Position numbers and translations under genes: made by a program. The notes beneath the pieces were generated by a model that made no database searches, was not told the DNA's origin, and worked only from the letters and a program-made list of their open reading frames with translations. From Viola odorata (Eukaryota; Streptophyta; Magnoliopsida; Malpighiales; Violaceae): a stretch of DNA of 64,000 bases. Below, one piece after another: positions 46,030 through 57,204 of the stretch. Position 1 is the first letter of the stretch, and every line of letters begins with the position of its first letter. The stretch covers positions 37,141,514 through 37,205,513 of the forward strand of contig OY829537.1 in assembly GCA_963691705.1 (NCBI GenBank), given 5' to 3'.

Positions 46030-48203
46030 ACGTAGCAAATGTTAGCGGAAAATTCTCTCCCTCACGTGTTTACCCTCGTGTTTAAGCACTTGTAATTTTT
46101 TTTAATTTTGAACCTTGTGTTACAAGTTACGCGCATACGGTGCGCAATTCACGTACTCACTATCGTCCAAACCTCTCACTTCAAGTATCAATCATAAGAC
46201 TCAACAAGAAAAGGACACAAGATAAGAAACTCAAAAGGGAATTGAATTAAAATTGACCTTGCAAAAGAAAAGACTCAAGAGACCATTGAGTAAAAACCAA
46301 AATTGCAAGAGAGACTCAAAAGATAGGTGTTTAGGAAACTTGATTCTTTTAATTTTAGGATTTAGGAAACTAAGAAAGATGGCTTAATTTGTATTTTAAA
46401 CAAATGTATCAGCTCTCACTTAAAATGTTTTAAACTTCTCACTTTGCTTCTTAATCCTAATGATTTTTGGCTAATTTCTGGTAGGGGTGAATTGCAATTT
46501 TTCTATTTTTTTGTTTGGGGTTTTTTCTTATTTTTGTTTTTTGTTTTTGTTGTTCAGACCCTTGTCTGTAGATTTTTGGTGAGGTTAGTTGACATGTGAG
46601 GGTGGTTCAGCAGGGCATTCAATGCAAAGGCTGGTGGCTTCACCAAAAATAGCAAGTTGGCAACTGCTTTTGGAGTCTTTTCTTTGGTCTTGCACAAATG
46701 AGAGTAGTAGTTGAGAAAGCTGATGGAGGCTGACTTTGTCTCAGTTTTAATTGCATTAGAATAAGAGAGAAACACTGAGCCTGTCTTGGGAAAATGGAAA
46801 TATGGATCAAACTCAACGATTTCTAACAACCAACTTAAGAACACTCAAGAACACCTTTGAATGTTCTTGGCTGGAAAATTCAAAATTTTACTCAAAAATT
46901 GTTAAATAATTATGAAAAATTACACACTTGACTCTACACACTTTTTAAGATTTGGCATAACAAGTTTCAACCAAGAGGGAAGAAGAAAATTCGGTTGAAG
47001 AATCAAAGAAAACTGACTCAAGATGAACACCAAGAACACCAACTGCTAGAAAGATGCAAGCTTGCAACTTTGGTGTCCAAATGGCTTGAAACTTTCACCA
47101 CAACGTCAAGAAACTTAAAAGGTGGATTTTTGACAGAAAGTTTCACCCTTTATGGTGAAAAAGACGTAGTCATAACAAGAACAACTCAAGAACCGCTAAG
47201 CTCTGCTAACACTTGATACAATTCAAGCTCTTTTTAAGAAGCTGAAATGTTTGAGCTTTGGAGCAAGGATATAGCCTTGATTTGTCTCAAAAATTCAACA
47301 ATAAAAACACAGAAATACGTTGGAGATTTGCAGCAGAAAATGAGTACAATGAAAGACAAATTATTAGGAAAATAAACACACAAAAAATGGATAGATACTT
47401 GAAGATGAAATGGATTTAAACAATAATAAATACTTAAATTAAACTTGCAATTAACTTACATAAATTCAAGGCTCTGAATATTCCACGAATTACAACAAAC
47501 AAACACTCACACAAGAAGTAGCAATAAATTACAAATTGAAAGCTTAATGATTTACCTGCAAGGATTTAAGGAGCTCTAAAGCCTAGAATCTTACAAGGGA
47601 GTCTATGGTGTTTAGAGGGAGGAGTATTCTCTAACTCAACAATAAACACTCAACATAAATTGCAGAAGGAAAGAAAGAAACTAGCTATTTATACTAGGGT
47701 GCAAAATGGCCCTTAAAGGGCAACTCTCGGAAAACAGACCTGGGGCTAACGATATGCCGTTAATGTGCTTAACGAGATGCCGATAGCTTCGTCTTTGAAT
47801 TTTCCAAAAAATCCCCAAGTCTCCCAAAACTGGTCGAGGCTAATGGTATGCCGTTAGTGTCCTTAACGACATGTCGTTAGCTTCGACTTCAAAATTCCAA
47901 AAATTAGATTTCCAAAAATTGATCTCCCAAAGATGGTCGGGGCTAATGGTATACCGTTAGGGCCCCTAACAGTATGCCGTTAGCATCAGAGTTGTAGAAC
48001 TTACATTTTTGAGGATCCGCGCATGCTTCTTGGCCTCCAACATGGTGTGCATCATCATTACGGTCCAACCTTTATGCTCGAGCAATTTCTTGCCGATCTC
48101 GACTTCAATCCATAAGATAAGCTTCTTCGCCAAACTACGGGTGATAGGTCCTTCAGGCATCGTGTCTTCGAGGCTTAAGGTAGGCATGGGTGTGATCGTA
48201 TCA
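46030..48203 (-). repeat. LTR C of the Reina-like family (about 2.2 kb, 5' LTR)
   Basis: It is homologous to LTR B (34780-36798). The right end is TGATCGTATCA at 48203. A minus-strand TATA box (TATAAATAGC) lies near 47687-47697. 47740-47990 repeats the TAACGGTATGCCGTTA-like palindromic blocks seen in LTR B at 36340-36600. The left boundary next to gag is approximate. Confidence 0.7.
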
Positions 48204-48313
48204 CACGGTTTATTAATTTTTATTTACTTTTTTCATGACTAGTTTCAACTCTTTTTTTCAATCAACCTCTATTCCTCAATACTTTCAGGCAGGTAACTTT
48301 AGTGAAGGATATA

Positions 48314-49535
48314 TGATCGCCTGTCGAGAGGGTCAAAAATAAGTGTATGAATGGCTGTGAAATAGAGGGGAAATTACAACTTACTCTACCCACAATGGGT
48401 TTGTCGATTGCGGTAAGAGGATCGTCCATAGAGACCTCTAGGGGATTGTAGTTCTTGATTGACTTCCTCGTCACTGAAATTGATTTGCTGGTTCTAAAAC
48501 TAAAATAAAAGAATAACAATTTAAACAGTTAAAATAATCTGGCTAGAAAATTCGAAAGTAAGAATTTCTGGTAAAGGCACTTCTAAGAGCTGTGTTCTTA
48601 TACTTTGGTCATTGGTTCAATGTTGTTCATCTTCATCTCCATAGCGCTGCTTTGTCAAGAACAACACCTAACTCAAGTTTACCCTCGGTTGTCAATCGAG
48701 GCCCACGGTTGTCAGTCGGGTCTGAATTATATTATTCATTCAACTGGGTCTCCCAAGCGAAAATCTGAGTTGTCAATTCTAAACTTTAACAAGGAAGTAA
48801 TTTGTTAAACTAGAAAATAAATAATTATAGAGATAAAAATTATTAGAAATATTTAGAGTTCATGATGCATAAGAACTTAGCTCAATCAGCCCTTACCAAG
48901 AATGGATTAAGTTCTAGCCGGACATAATCATGGAGAAAAATGGAATTTTATTTAACATAAAATTGAAATAAATCGGTAAATTACAGAGCAATTATCTAAG
49001 TGAAAAGAGAGAAGAAGAAGAGAGTCGGGATCCAGAGATGATCCAATAGGGAGAGTAAGGGAGAATATTTATAGTGTTCTTCCTCCTCTAACAAATCCCT
49101 AAAAATCCTCTAACAAATCCTAGTTTTAAAGATTGTGATTTGATTCTGAATTTAAATTATAAATCACCAACCAAATAAAATCAAATCACAAATCCAATCT
49201 TCTGATCCTGATCTTGAGAATAAATGTTGGAGATCTGCTGGAATCTCGAGAATGAATGCGGGAGATCTGCTGGATTCCTTCGTTTGATCTTTTCCTTTTA
49301 CTTGCAGAATTCAGTAGATTGTGTGTATCTAGGTCCAGATTATCAAGGATCATCTTGGCCAAGAAGTTGTTCTTGGTCAAGGAAGATGTCTGCTCTATTC
49401 TGCCCAGATTTTGACTCTATTCTGTCTAGATTTACTTCCTCAGATAATCATGGAATTCTAACTAAAATCAATAGAATTGTCATTCAAAAATGCGTGAAAA
49501 CAAGTGGTAAAACCACTACAAATTAAGCTCAATCA
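48314..49535 (-). repeat. 3' LTR (1222 bp) of the gag-protease element
   Basis: On the plus strand it starts TGATCGCCTGTCGAGAGG and ends AAGCTCAATCA. GTGGGGGGATT (minus strand) directly precedes it and is a textbook purine tract. It contains GGTAAGAGGATCGTCCATAG, the block shared with 5313, 7961 and 63733. Confidence 0.9.
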
Positions 49536-50900
49536 AATCCCCCCACACTTATCCTCATGCTTGCCCCCACGCATACAGACTCGAAAACAAAACAAAACAC
49601 ACATACAAAAAGGGAAGAACTAGAAAACACATGTGGTCAAATATCTGTCAAATCACATAGAAAGCTCAAACAATTTAATCCATGACTCCAAGACCGTATT
49701 ACTAAGGCCTAACCAACAGCCTAAACATCCTTCACATACATCGCCATAATTCAGGGTCTTCATGATAAAACCTTGCAATTAAAACATAACAAAATTGTTT
49801 TTTCCCCCTGATTTACCTTTCTCACGTGAATTGCTCTCATAATTCACCATTGTTTTTTAGCCTAGCTTTTACCAGCATTTCTTGAGTAGTTTCCTAGGTG
49901 TTCCTAGTTAATGAGGCGAGAACACCAGGACATATTCTTTTTCTTTTTATATGCTAAGGCAAAATTCTTAGTTCTTTAGATACTCCAGGTTAGTGAGGCA
50001 GGGATACTAAAGCATTCATTTTTATTCAGTGGCTAATCTCAAATTTTTTGCATGGCAGTTCTATGCATTAAAGGTTCACAAGGTGGAACAAAATGGTTAT
50101 GCATGGTTCTCTTGCAAATTCTGGAACTAGGCACCCTAATCATGGTTCTATGGTATATAAGGGATGCTTAAAGAGTACCAGGAATTGTACCCTTGCAGGT
50201 ATTGGAAATGTTAACCCAATTAATTGCCCTAGTAGTATGATATGGAGTCATAAAATAAAGCATTCTTACTCCCTATGTGGATGGACAAAATGTTCAAAGA
50301 TAGGATGGGTTCTGATTCTTGAAGACACACAAAACATGCAATCTATCTAAAAACACACAAAAATCAAAAGAAAATCATGCAGAAAAAAATTATAATAGGC
50401 ATAAACATTACCAAAATTTAATCTAATTCATGCAAAACATCAAAATCACACATGTGTACCCACCCCCCATACTTATTGGACACATTGTCCTCAATGTGTG
50501 TTGGAGGAAAAAAAAAAGGAAAATAAATAAAACAAAACAGGAAAGGAAAGACACAACCTGGGGGTAATTTAACTTAGAGGAGGGGATCTTGGAGGGTAGT
50601 AGTCCATGCTGGGGCTGAGGTAGTTGCTGGAGGAGCTGCTTGGTCTGGTTCTGGAAAAATGTCTTGGCCAAGACAACTGCCGAAGCTGGATTTTTTCTCT
50701 TATTTTGAATGGCTTCCTCGCGTTGCAGCAATCCTGGAAACAAGTGTAAAGGATGTTATGTAGGTCAACAAGATACCTCTGAATTTATTTGTGAAAAATC
50801 AAAGAAAGAAAATGGAAGTAAATGAAACAGAAACATGGGTTGCCTCCCATTTAGCGCCCTTATTTATAGTCTTGGGCTCGACATTGCCATCGATTTCTCA
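49536..50900 (-). other. 3' non-coding region of the gag-protease element
   Basis: It starts with the purine-tract complement AATCCCCCCACACTTATCC. No catalytic domain is seen. The minus-strand open frame at 50743-50423 (poly-Gln rich) and plus-strand frames are not supported as genes. Confidence 0.5.
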
Positions 50901-51133
50901 TCAAGATACTCCTCCAAATTCACTCCATGCACTAAGCTTGTCAGGTCCTTTGGGTGGCACTCCTTTGACAACCCCTAAAGGTATAAATTGAAGTGGATCG
51001 GGGGGTTGTTCAAGGTCAAACCTTGGTTGTTCCTGCATCACAAATGGTGAGTTTTGGCTACTGTGAACAATAGGAAACTTGAGAAGAGGGTCAGTCTGAT
51101 TCATGGCTTTGAGGGTGCGGTATTGTCCATAGT

Positions 51134-51686
51134 TTATTCTTGGCCAGAAAGACTTTTAAACTTAATTTCTAGTACATTAGCCACAAATTCTTCTTCTTTC
51201 AATTTTCTACCCAAAATTCCCCTACTAAGAACACAATCAAAAGGGTTAGTTGAATTTGATTCATAATCCTTATCAGTATCATGTCCAAGGTTGTCCACAA
51301 AGTTGACACTATGTCTTTTATTAGGATTTTTGTTGGTATCATGCATGTTAAACTTTATTGTTGTACCACCATATTCTAAGGTAAGGCGTACATGATAAAC
51401 ATCAATTTTGGCTTGCTGTACTTAGGAATGACCTTCCTAGAAGTACATCTATGGAGTTGGAAGGTAGGTCAATGTTCATCTCAACAATATAAAAATCTAC
51501 AAAATAAATAAAATCATTCACTTGCACCAATACATTTTCCACAATTCCTTTAGGGAGTATAACAGATTTGTCAGCAAGTTGAATCATTACCCTAGTTTCT
51601 TTCATGATACCAATCTTCAATTTTTTATATTCAGAAAAAGACATCACATTGATACCTGCTCCCAAGTCGCATAAAGCTTTTTCCAC
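51134..51686 (-). pseudogene. Retropepsin-like aspartic protease of the gag-protease element
   Basis: Minus frame 51686-51402 reads KALCDLGAGINVMSFSEYKK, where DLGAGIN is the aspartic-protease active-site block (Asp-x-Gly). It ends VLLGRSFLSTA, the usual C-terminal flap partner. Downstream (51346-51134) a related frame continues with FDCVLSRGILG. In the family this domain cleaves Gag-Pol. A stop lies near 51400, and upstream the frame to gag is broken near 51730. Confidence 0.75.
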
Positions 51687-52299
51687 TTGTTGGTTACCTA
51701 TTTTGCATGGAATTGTAAAAATGCCTTGATCCTCTCATGTTTTTTGGAAGTTTTGCCTGTAGGATTGAAGAAACATTCTGAGTCACGTTTATTCTCCCAG
51801 CTCCTGCAAGTTTCTTCCTGCTGCTGCATAATTTTTTAAGGTAATTAAATCAAGCATAGGAATATTAACAACAATTTTTCCAAAAATGTTCATAAATTCC
51901 TTTGTTTCCCCTTTCATTTTTGCTTTGAGGATTTGGGAGGAACGGAGGTGGAATCTCTATCTATTCCTCCTGCCTGATTGTGGCTTTTCTGTTTATCTTG
52001 GCCTCGGGCTTGATCAAGCTTGACTTTGTCTGGATTTCTTCCTCATCCTTTTGCAATGTTTTTGCCTCCATTTTATTGGTCTGTTTTTGCATCCTGCATG
52101 TCTGGTAGGATACTCCCACACCTCAGGTGGATAGCACTCACGTTGTACTTCGGGTTGTCTACTGTGGTGGAGGGTAATCTGCCTTGGTTATCAGGATGTT
52201 ATTTTACTGTCAGTTGGCCAATCTGCTTCTGCATTTCTGTCAAGGTTGACTGGGTGGCTTGCATAAATTTTTGCAAGGTCTCTTCTATGGGTACACCAG

Positions 52300-53130
52300 T
52301 AATTTTCATAGGTTGAGGTGCAGGTGGCAACTGAGGGACAAAGGTGTGGTTTTGTTATGGTGGTTTAGGCACAAAGTTTTGGAAATTGATGGGGGACTGT
52401 TGGTATTGCTGAGGTGCATCCTGCTGTTGGCATATTCCACAAACCCTGGCTACATGTTCTGGACCTCCTGTTGGCATGGCTATTCCTGCAAAAAGATTAA
52501 GGAGCATATTAGATATTTCAGTTAATTTATGCTCAACAATAATTGAATTTAAATTAGCAGGGATAGAGTTTCTCTCAGCATATGTATAATTTTGGCAATT
52601 GTCTGCCATTGTCTAGAGAAATAGCTTGGCTCTAGTTGGAGTAAGGTCTTGAAAGGCTCCTCCAGCTGCGGCATCTACATGCTTTGTCTTTTTGGCTCAT
52701 TCCATCATAAAAATATTGGATCATGAGTTGATCTGCCACTCCATGTGTAGGGCATACGTCTTGCAAATCTCAGAACCTTTAGTGATACTCACTAAGGCTC
52801 TCATTACCTCTTTGCTGGACAGAAACTAAGTTCTTCCTGGCGGCCCCTGCTTTGGTTGCATTGCCCATGTGGTTATGGTATTATGGGGTAGGCTGTAAAA
52901 CCAATTTTTAGTCGAGTCCTCAAGGGACCATGGGAATGCTTTTAGCTTGGCTCTTTCAATTGCAACACCAACTGGTTTCAGGGTGTCACACTGGAGGTAT
53001 AGGTTTCTCAGATAGTTCTATGGATTTTAATTTGAGTGGCCGTGGAATTTGATGAGATTGACTATTATGTTGGTTTTGATGGACTAATCATTTGGTATAG
53101 GAGCTAGCTGGATGCAAGAATAGGTTCGTT
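52300..53130 (-). pseudogene. Gag capsid domain of the gag-protease element
   Basis: The minus strand reads YLRNLYLQCDTLKPVGV near 53020 and KAFPWSLEDSTKNWFYSLPH near 52940, the retrotrans_gag capsid pattern, then NTITTW. The C-terminal part (52609-52355) has a Gly/Gln-rich tail with CGICQQQ and no full zinc knuckle. Frames are broken by several stops. Confidence 0.75.
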
Positions 53131-53285
53131 CTTGGTATGGGAGCTACCTGCTCTGTTCAACTCTCTCATGGTTCGTTCTTGCTGAATTTCTTCCATGACT
53201 AGAATCTGATTTTCTGCTTGGCCTACAGTTGGCCAAGCTCGCTGTCAACTGCAAAAACAAAAACAAAAACAAAAACTACAAAACA

Positions 53286-53303
53286 CCGTAAGCAACGACG
53301 CCA
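53286..53303 (-). other. Primer binding site, tRNA-Asp type
   Basis: The minus strand reads TGGCGTCGTTGCTTACGG five bases after the 5' LTR end. Athila-like elements use TGGCGCCGTTGCCGGGG, complementary to tRNA-Asp (established knowledge); the present site carries a few mismatches. Confidence 0.65.
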
Positions 53304-53308
53304 AAATT

Positions 53309-54575
53309 TGATCGCCTATCGAGAGCGTAAAAAATAAGTGTATGAATAGATGTGAAATAGAGGGGAAATTACAACTTACTCTACCCACAATGGGTTTGTA
53401 GATAGCGGTAAGAGGATCGTCCATAGAGACCTCTAGGGGATTGTAGTTCTTGATTGACTTCCTCGTCACTAAAATTGATTGGTTGGTTCTGAAACTAAAA
53501 CAAAAGAATAACAATTTAAACAGTTAATATAATCTTGGTCAAGGGATTGGCCAAGCTAAAATATCTGGGTGGAAAATTCAAAAGTAAGAATTCCTAGCAA
53601 GGGCACTTCTGAGAGCTGTGTTCTTATGCTTCGGTCATTGCTTAAATGTTGTTCATCTTCATCTCCATATCGCTGCTTTGTCAAGGACAACACCTAACTC
53701 AAGTTGACCCTCGGTTGTCAGTTGAGGACCACGGTTGTCAGTCGGGTCTGAATTATATTATTCATTCAACTGGGTCTCCCAAGCTAAAATCTAAGTTGTC
53801 AATTCTAAACTTTAACAAGGAAGTAATTTGTTAAACCATAAAATAAATAATTACAGAGATAAAAATTATTAGAAATATTTAGACCTTACGATGCATAAGA
53901 ACTTAGCTCAATCAGCCCTTACCAGGAATGGATGATGTTCTAGCCGGACATAATCATGGAGAAAAATGGATTTTTATTTAACATAAAATTGAAATAAATC
54001 AGTAAATTCCCAATTGGAAAATTACAGAGCAATTGTCGAAGTGAAAAGAAAGAAGAAGAAAAGAGTTGGGATCTAGAGATGATCCGATAGGGAGAGTAAG
54101 AGAGAATATTTATAGTGTTCTTCCTCCTCTAACAAATCCTTAAAAATCCTCTAACAAATCCTAGTTTTAAGGATTGTGATTTGATTCTGAATTTAAATTC
54201 TAAATCACCAACCAAATCAAATCAAATCACAAATCCAATCTTCTGATCCTAATCTTGAGAATAAATCTTGGAGATCTGCTGGAACGCGAGAATGAATGCG
54301 GGAGATCCGCTGGATTCGTTCGTTTGATATTTTCCTTTTGTGTGCAGAATCTGGTAGATTGTGTGTATCTCGGTCCAGATTATCAAGGATCGTCTTAGCC
54401 AAGACGTTGTTCTTGGTCAAGGAAGGTGTCCGCTCCATTCTGCCCAGATTTTGACTCTATTATGTCCAGATTTACATCCAGCGATAATCATGGAATTCAT
54501 ACTGAAATCAATAGAATTGTCATTCGAAAATGCGTGGAAACAAATGGTAAAACCACTACAAATTAAGCTCAATCA
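53309..54575 (-). repeat. 5' LTR (1267 bp) of the gag-protease element
   Basis: It pairs with 48314-49535. It has extra sequence near 53530-53570 (TTGGTCAAGGGATTGGCCAA) missing from the other LTR. The terminal fragment at 63733-64000 shares this longer version, so the extra segment is probably ancestral and was lost from the 3' LTR. Confidence 0.9.
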
Positions 54576-54580
54576 ATATA

Positions 54581-55431
54581 TGACCAGCTATGCAGGATAT
54601 TATGGTCTGCCACAGTGGGGATATTAGTCGTATTATGATCCATACACATCTACTCCTAATCCTACTTGGTGGAACCAACAAAGTTTCAATTATGGAGTGC
54701 AACTTGTGCCTGATTATCAATGTTTCCACTCTCCACAACTTATACAAGAACCTACTATTTTTGAAGGTTTTATGACAACATTGACAACATTTATTCAATT
54801 TATGCAGGAAACAGAGGGGAGAATAGCAAATTTAGCGGAGCAAATAAGAAAACTTGCCTCCTCAATGTTACATAAGTAGGAAAATCAGAGATGCATACCT
54901 TCAAAGTTCGAACTCAACAAGGTGTCTGATGCAAGCGTTGTCACCTTGCCGAGTAACACGAATCTGCTTGAATGGCCTGACTCTTCCCTAGACCTAGGGA
55001 AGAGTATTCCAGAACCAGAAGCGAATCAAAAATAAGAGGCAGAAGTTTTTACTCAACCGAGTCAGCCTAATCAGACCCAAAATCATCCCACCACTTCAAT
55101 AGACAAAGAAACAAACGGGTATAAAATAGAAGTGATGGCGATACCACCTTTTCCAGATCTTCTTATGAGCACCCAAAAGGATAGGGAGTATCGTTTAGAT
55201 ATTTTCTCCAAGCTTGAAGCAAACTCACTCTTACATCTTCATCCTCGTTTTTCTAAAATCATGAGAGGTTTTTTAGCTAACAATAGTCATGTGTACTTGA
55301 GTGTAGATTTGACAGGTGCTGACTAAAAAATGATTAAAGATATTTCTGTGATTAAGGAAATACAAGGAGCTGCTCACGCAACTACACCTAATAGCGCTAA
55401 CATACTACTAAGTGACAATAATTTGCCTGAG
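54581..55431 (+). pseudogene. Gag-like fragment of an older plus-strand retroelement
   Basis: The plus strand reads MTSYAGYYGLPQWGY, a TAG, then a Tyr/Pro/Trp-rich stretch (TPNPTWWNQQSFNYG) and a helical tail (EGRIANLAEQIRKLASS) before a stop at 54879. This is the composition of the C-terminal region of plant gypsy gag. 55132-55431 holds a further open stretch (IPPFPDLLMS...) with stops at 55325 and 55434, perhaps the same element. The 48314-54575 element is inserted in it. Confidence 0.5.
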
Positions 55432-55945
55432 TGATAAGATTCGGACTTCTGGAGAGGGGTAGGTGAGGAAAATGGCTACTCGGGATCGCTGTTTTGGCCG
55501 TCCGGTGTACCTGCAATGCGCCGAAGGGGGTCTCCGGCGTAGACACTCCGATGCTTAAGTCAGTATGGCTATTCAAGATGGTAGGGATTCGTCTTGTGAT
55601 CGTAGGCTTACCTTTTTACCTTGAGTGGTGAGGTATTTATAAGCAAAATGTGAGTGTTATCTCTAGGGGGTGGGCGTTATCTCGGGAAGATAATGCCCAA
55701 GTCCTTCATGTGACGTTATGTCTTGCCTGGGATGGGATAACGCCGTTTATGTGGTTAGATAACATGTGAGACCCCCCTGCTGATGTCGACCATCCCATGG
55801 TTCCGCGTGAGGTGAGAAGCGGTAGCCATAGTGGCGGACGCCCGGTGGGAGCTACAGTGTTCCGGCCTTAACGCTGGGTGTAAGGACGAAAATGCCCCTA
55901 GAATTTCTGTCCGAGTGAAATCCCTTCACTTCACTTCCGACGACA
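55432..55945 (-). repeat. Probable LTR (514 bp), minus orientation
   Basis: The minus strand starts TGTCGTCGGAAGTGAAGTG and ends CGAATCTTATCA. It has TTATAAATACC near 55630 as TATA box. Downstream is CTGACTTAAGCATCGGAGTG and a GGAGACCCCCTTCGGC block, a phrase widespread in the R-U5 part of plant gypsy LTRs. It is GC-rich compared with its surroundings. Flanking 5-bp sequences do not match (CTGAG and GTAGA). Confidence 0.5.
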
Positions 55946-56167
55946 GTAGAGGTAAGACTATTGATTGGAATATTATTTCTTGTATCGGAGAAGAAGCCAA
56001 TTTGGGTGCTTGGTCAGCCAGTAAATCCGTTGGTCAGCCCACAGGAAGGGTGGTCCCGGTGGTGGTCCCAACCAAAAAGGTGTAATATCGGAAGCAAGGC
56101 ATAATATTACTAATTAATATTGTTATCTCTATTTCCCTGTAAAATACCTAAATAAATCCGTTTTACC

Positions 56168-57050
56168 ATGAAGCGTATGGTAAAATTCCTTGTAGGATCC
56201 AATAATCATTTTAAAGAAAATATATTGGACCACAATTTAGAAGAATATAACATACAAGAATATCACATAGCAAAAATTGAACAACAATTGCAAAATTGGA
56301 CCATACCTAAGGAACCAAAAAAGAAAATATATCAAATAGGAACACTAGATTTATTTCAATATTATTTAATAGAAACTACCGAATAAACCATACCAATAAA
56401 TCCCCAAATTGAAATCTTCAATTAATCGAATCTCATCAGATAGAAACTGCTAAACAAAATTTTTTTTTTTGCATATTGGATTAATACAAATAGCCGTAAA
56501 ACCTTTACATCGACAAGGTTTAGATTCCCCGATATTAATGTGCCTAAGGGACGCAAGATTTCAAAATTTTAATGATTCTCTATTAGCCCTTTTTCAATCA
56601 AACTTGGTTAAAGGACCAGTCTATTTTAATTGTTATCCAAACTTTTCAATATCTCTATTTGATCCAAACATTTTAAAAACTTTAACTTTAAATATTAAAA
56701 CTCCAGATAACATGATTAAAGACTCTAGAAATATAGCATTAATATACAGAATATATTACAAGGTAATGACAACTAATATAAACCCTAAAGCTATAAAACA
56801 TTCTCCAAAAAATGAAACACTTTTAATCAAAGCTAATACGGAACATGCTATGATACAAACGCCAAAATTATTACAATGGAACCAAGTTACTTTACCTAAT
56901 GAATGGATTTTATCTAAAGCAAACGAATCACAAGCCATAATACCACGAACACAACCAGTAAAAACAGAAGAAGATGAATATGGAAATATACGATTAATAT
57001 TCGAATCACATCTTGAATCTTTAAACACACTAGTTTTAGAAGATCAGTAA
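56168..57050 (+). pseudogene. Caulimovirid movement protein region (30K superfamily), broken
   Basis: An N-terminal open part (56168-56386) ends in a stop. A gap with further stops and a T-run (about 56459-56470) follows, then a second open part (56469-57050) in another frame. The second part has IQIAVKPLHRQGLDSPI and a conserved LRDARFQNFNDSLLA block, typical of the 30K movement protein core in this virus family. These proteins open plasmodesmata for cell-to-cell spread. The T-run is a likely indel site. The break disables the gene. Confidence 0.75.
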
Positions 57051-57204
57051 GTAATATCGAAAGACCAATTTTATCCAGATCTTTATCAGGATCGATACTA
57101 AGAGGTGTTGATTTTAATAAAAATATTCCACGACCATATTATCAAAATATAGATCAAAATAGCGAACAAGAAATTATAAGATCACTATCTCCCGCATAGT
57201 GACA

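Larger units (their letters stand above)
34780..48203 (-). mobile_element. Reina-like Ty3/gypsy retrotransposon with nested hAT
   Basis: LTR C (right, 5'), gag, protease, RT, RNase H, integrase and LTR B (left, 3') are in canonical gypsy order on the minus strand. Stripped of the 4.2-kb hAT it is about 9.2 kb. Wording of the protease-RT linker (FEDVFPKEIPKDLP, NPEETKEVQ) is typical of the Reina-like lineage as I know it. Multiple stops and a damaged RT active site show it is inactive. No target duplication could be confirmed. Confidence 0.75.
48314..54575 (-). mobile_element. Gag-protease-only LTR element (TR-GAG-like), Athila-like primer site, TSD ATATA
   Basis: LTRs 48314-49535 and 53309-54575 bound the element; ATATA is duplicated at 48309-48313 and 54576-54580. 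On the minus strand the order is 5' LTR, primer site, gag (about 53130-52300), protease (51686-51402), an uncharacterised 3' region, purine tract and 3' LTR. RT, RNase H and integrase are absent, so it relied on another element. It lies inside another retroelement's gag-like frame: the sequence left of 48309 and right of 54576 read together as one region. Confidence 0.88.

Noticed and set aside
45186..46085. Plus-strand frames across the gypsy gag region
   Set aside because: Antisense to the decayed gag coding strand, with no motif.
55432..55945. Confident solo LTR call
   Set aside because: TG/CA ends and TATA box are present, but the flanking 5-mers differ, so it is listed only as a probable LTR.
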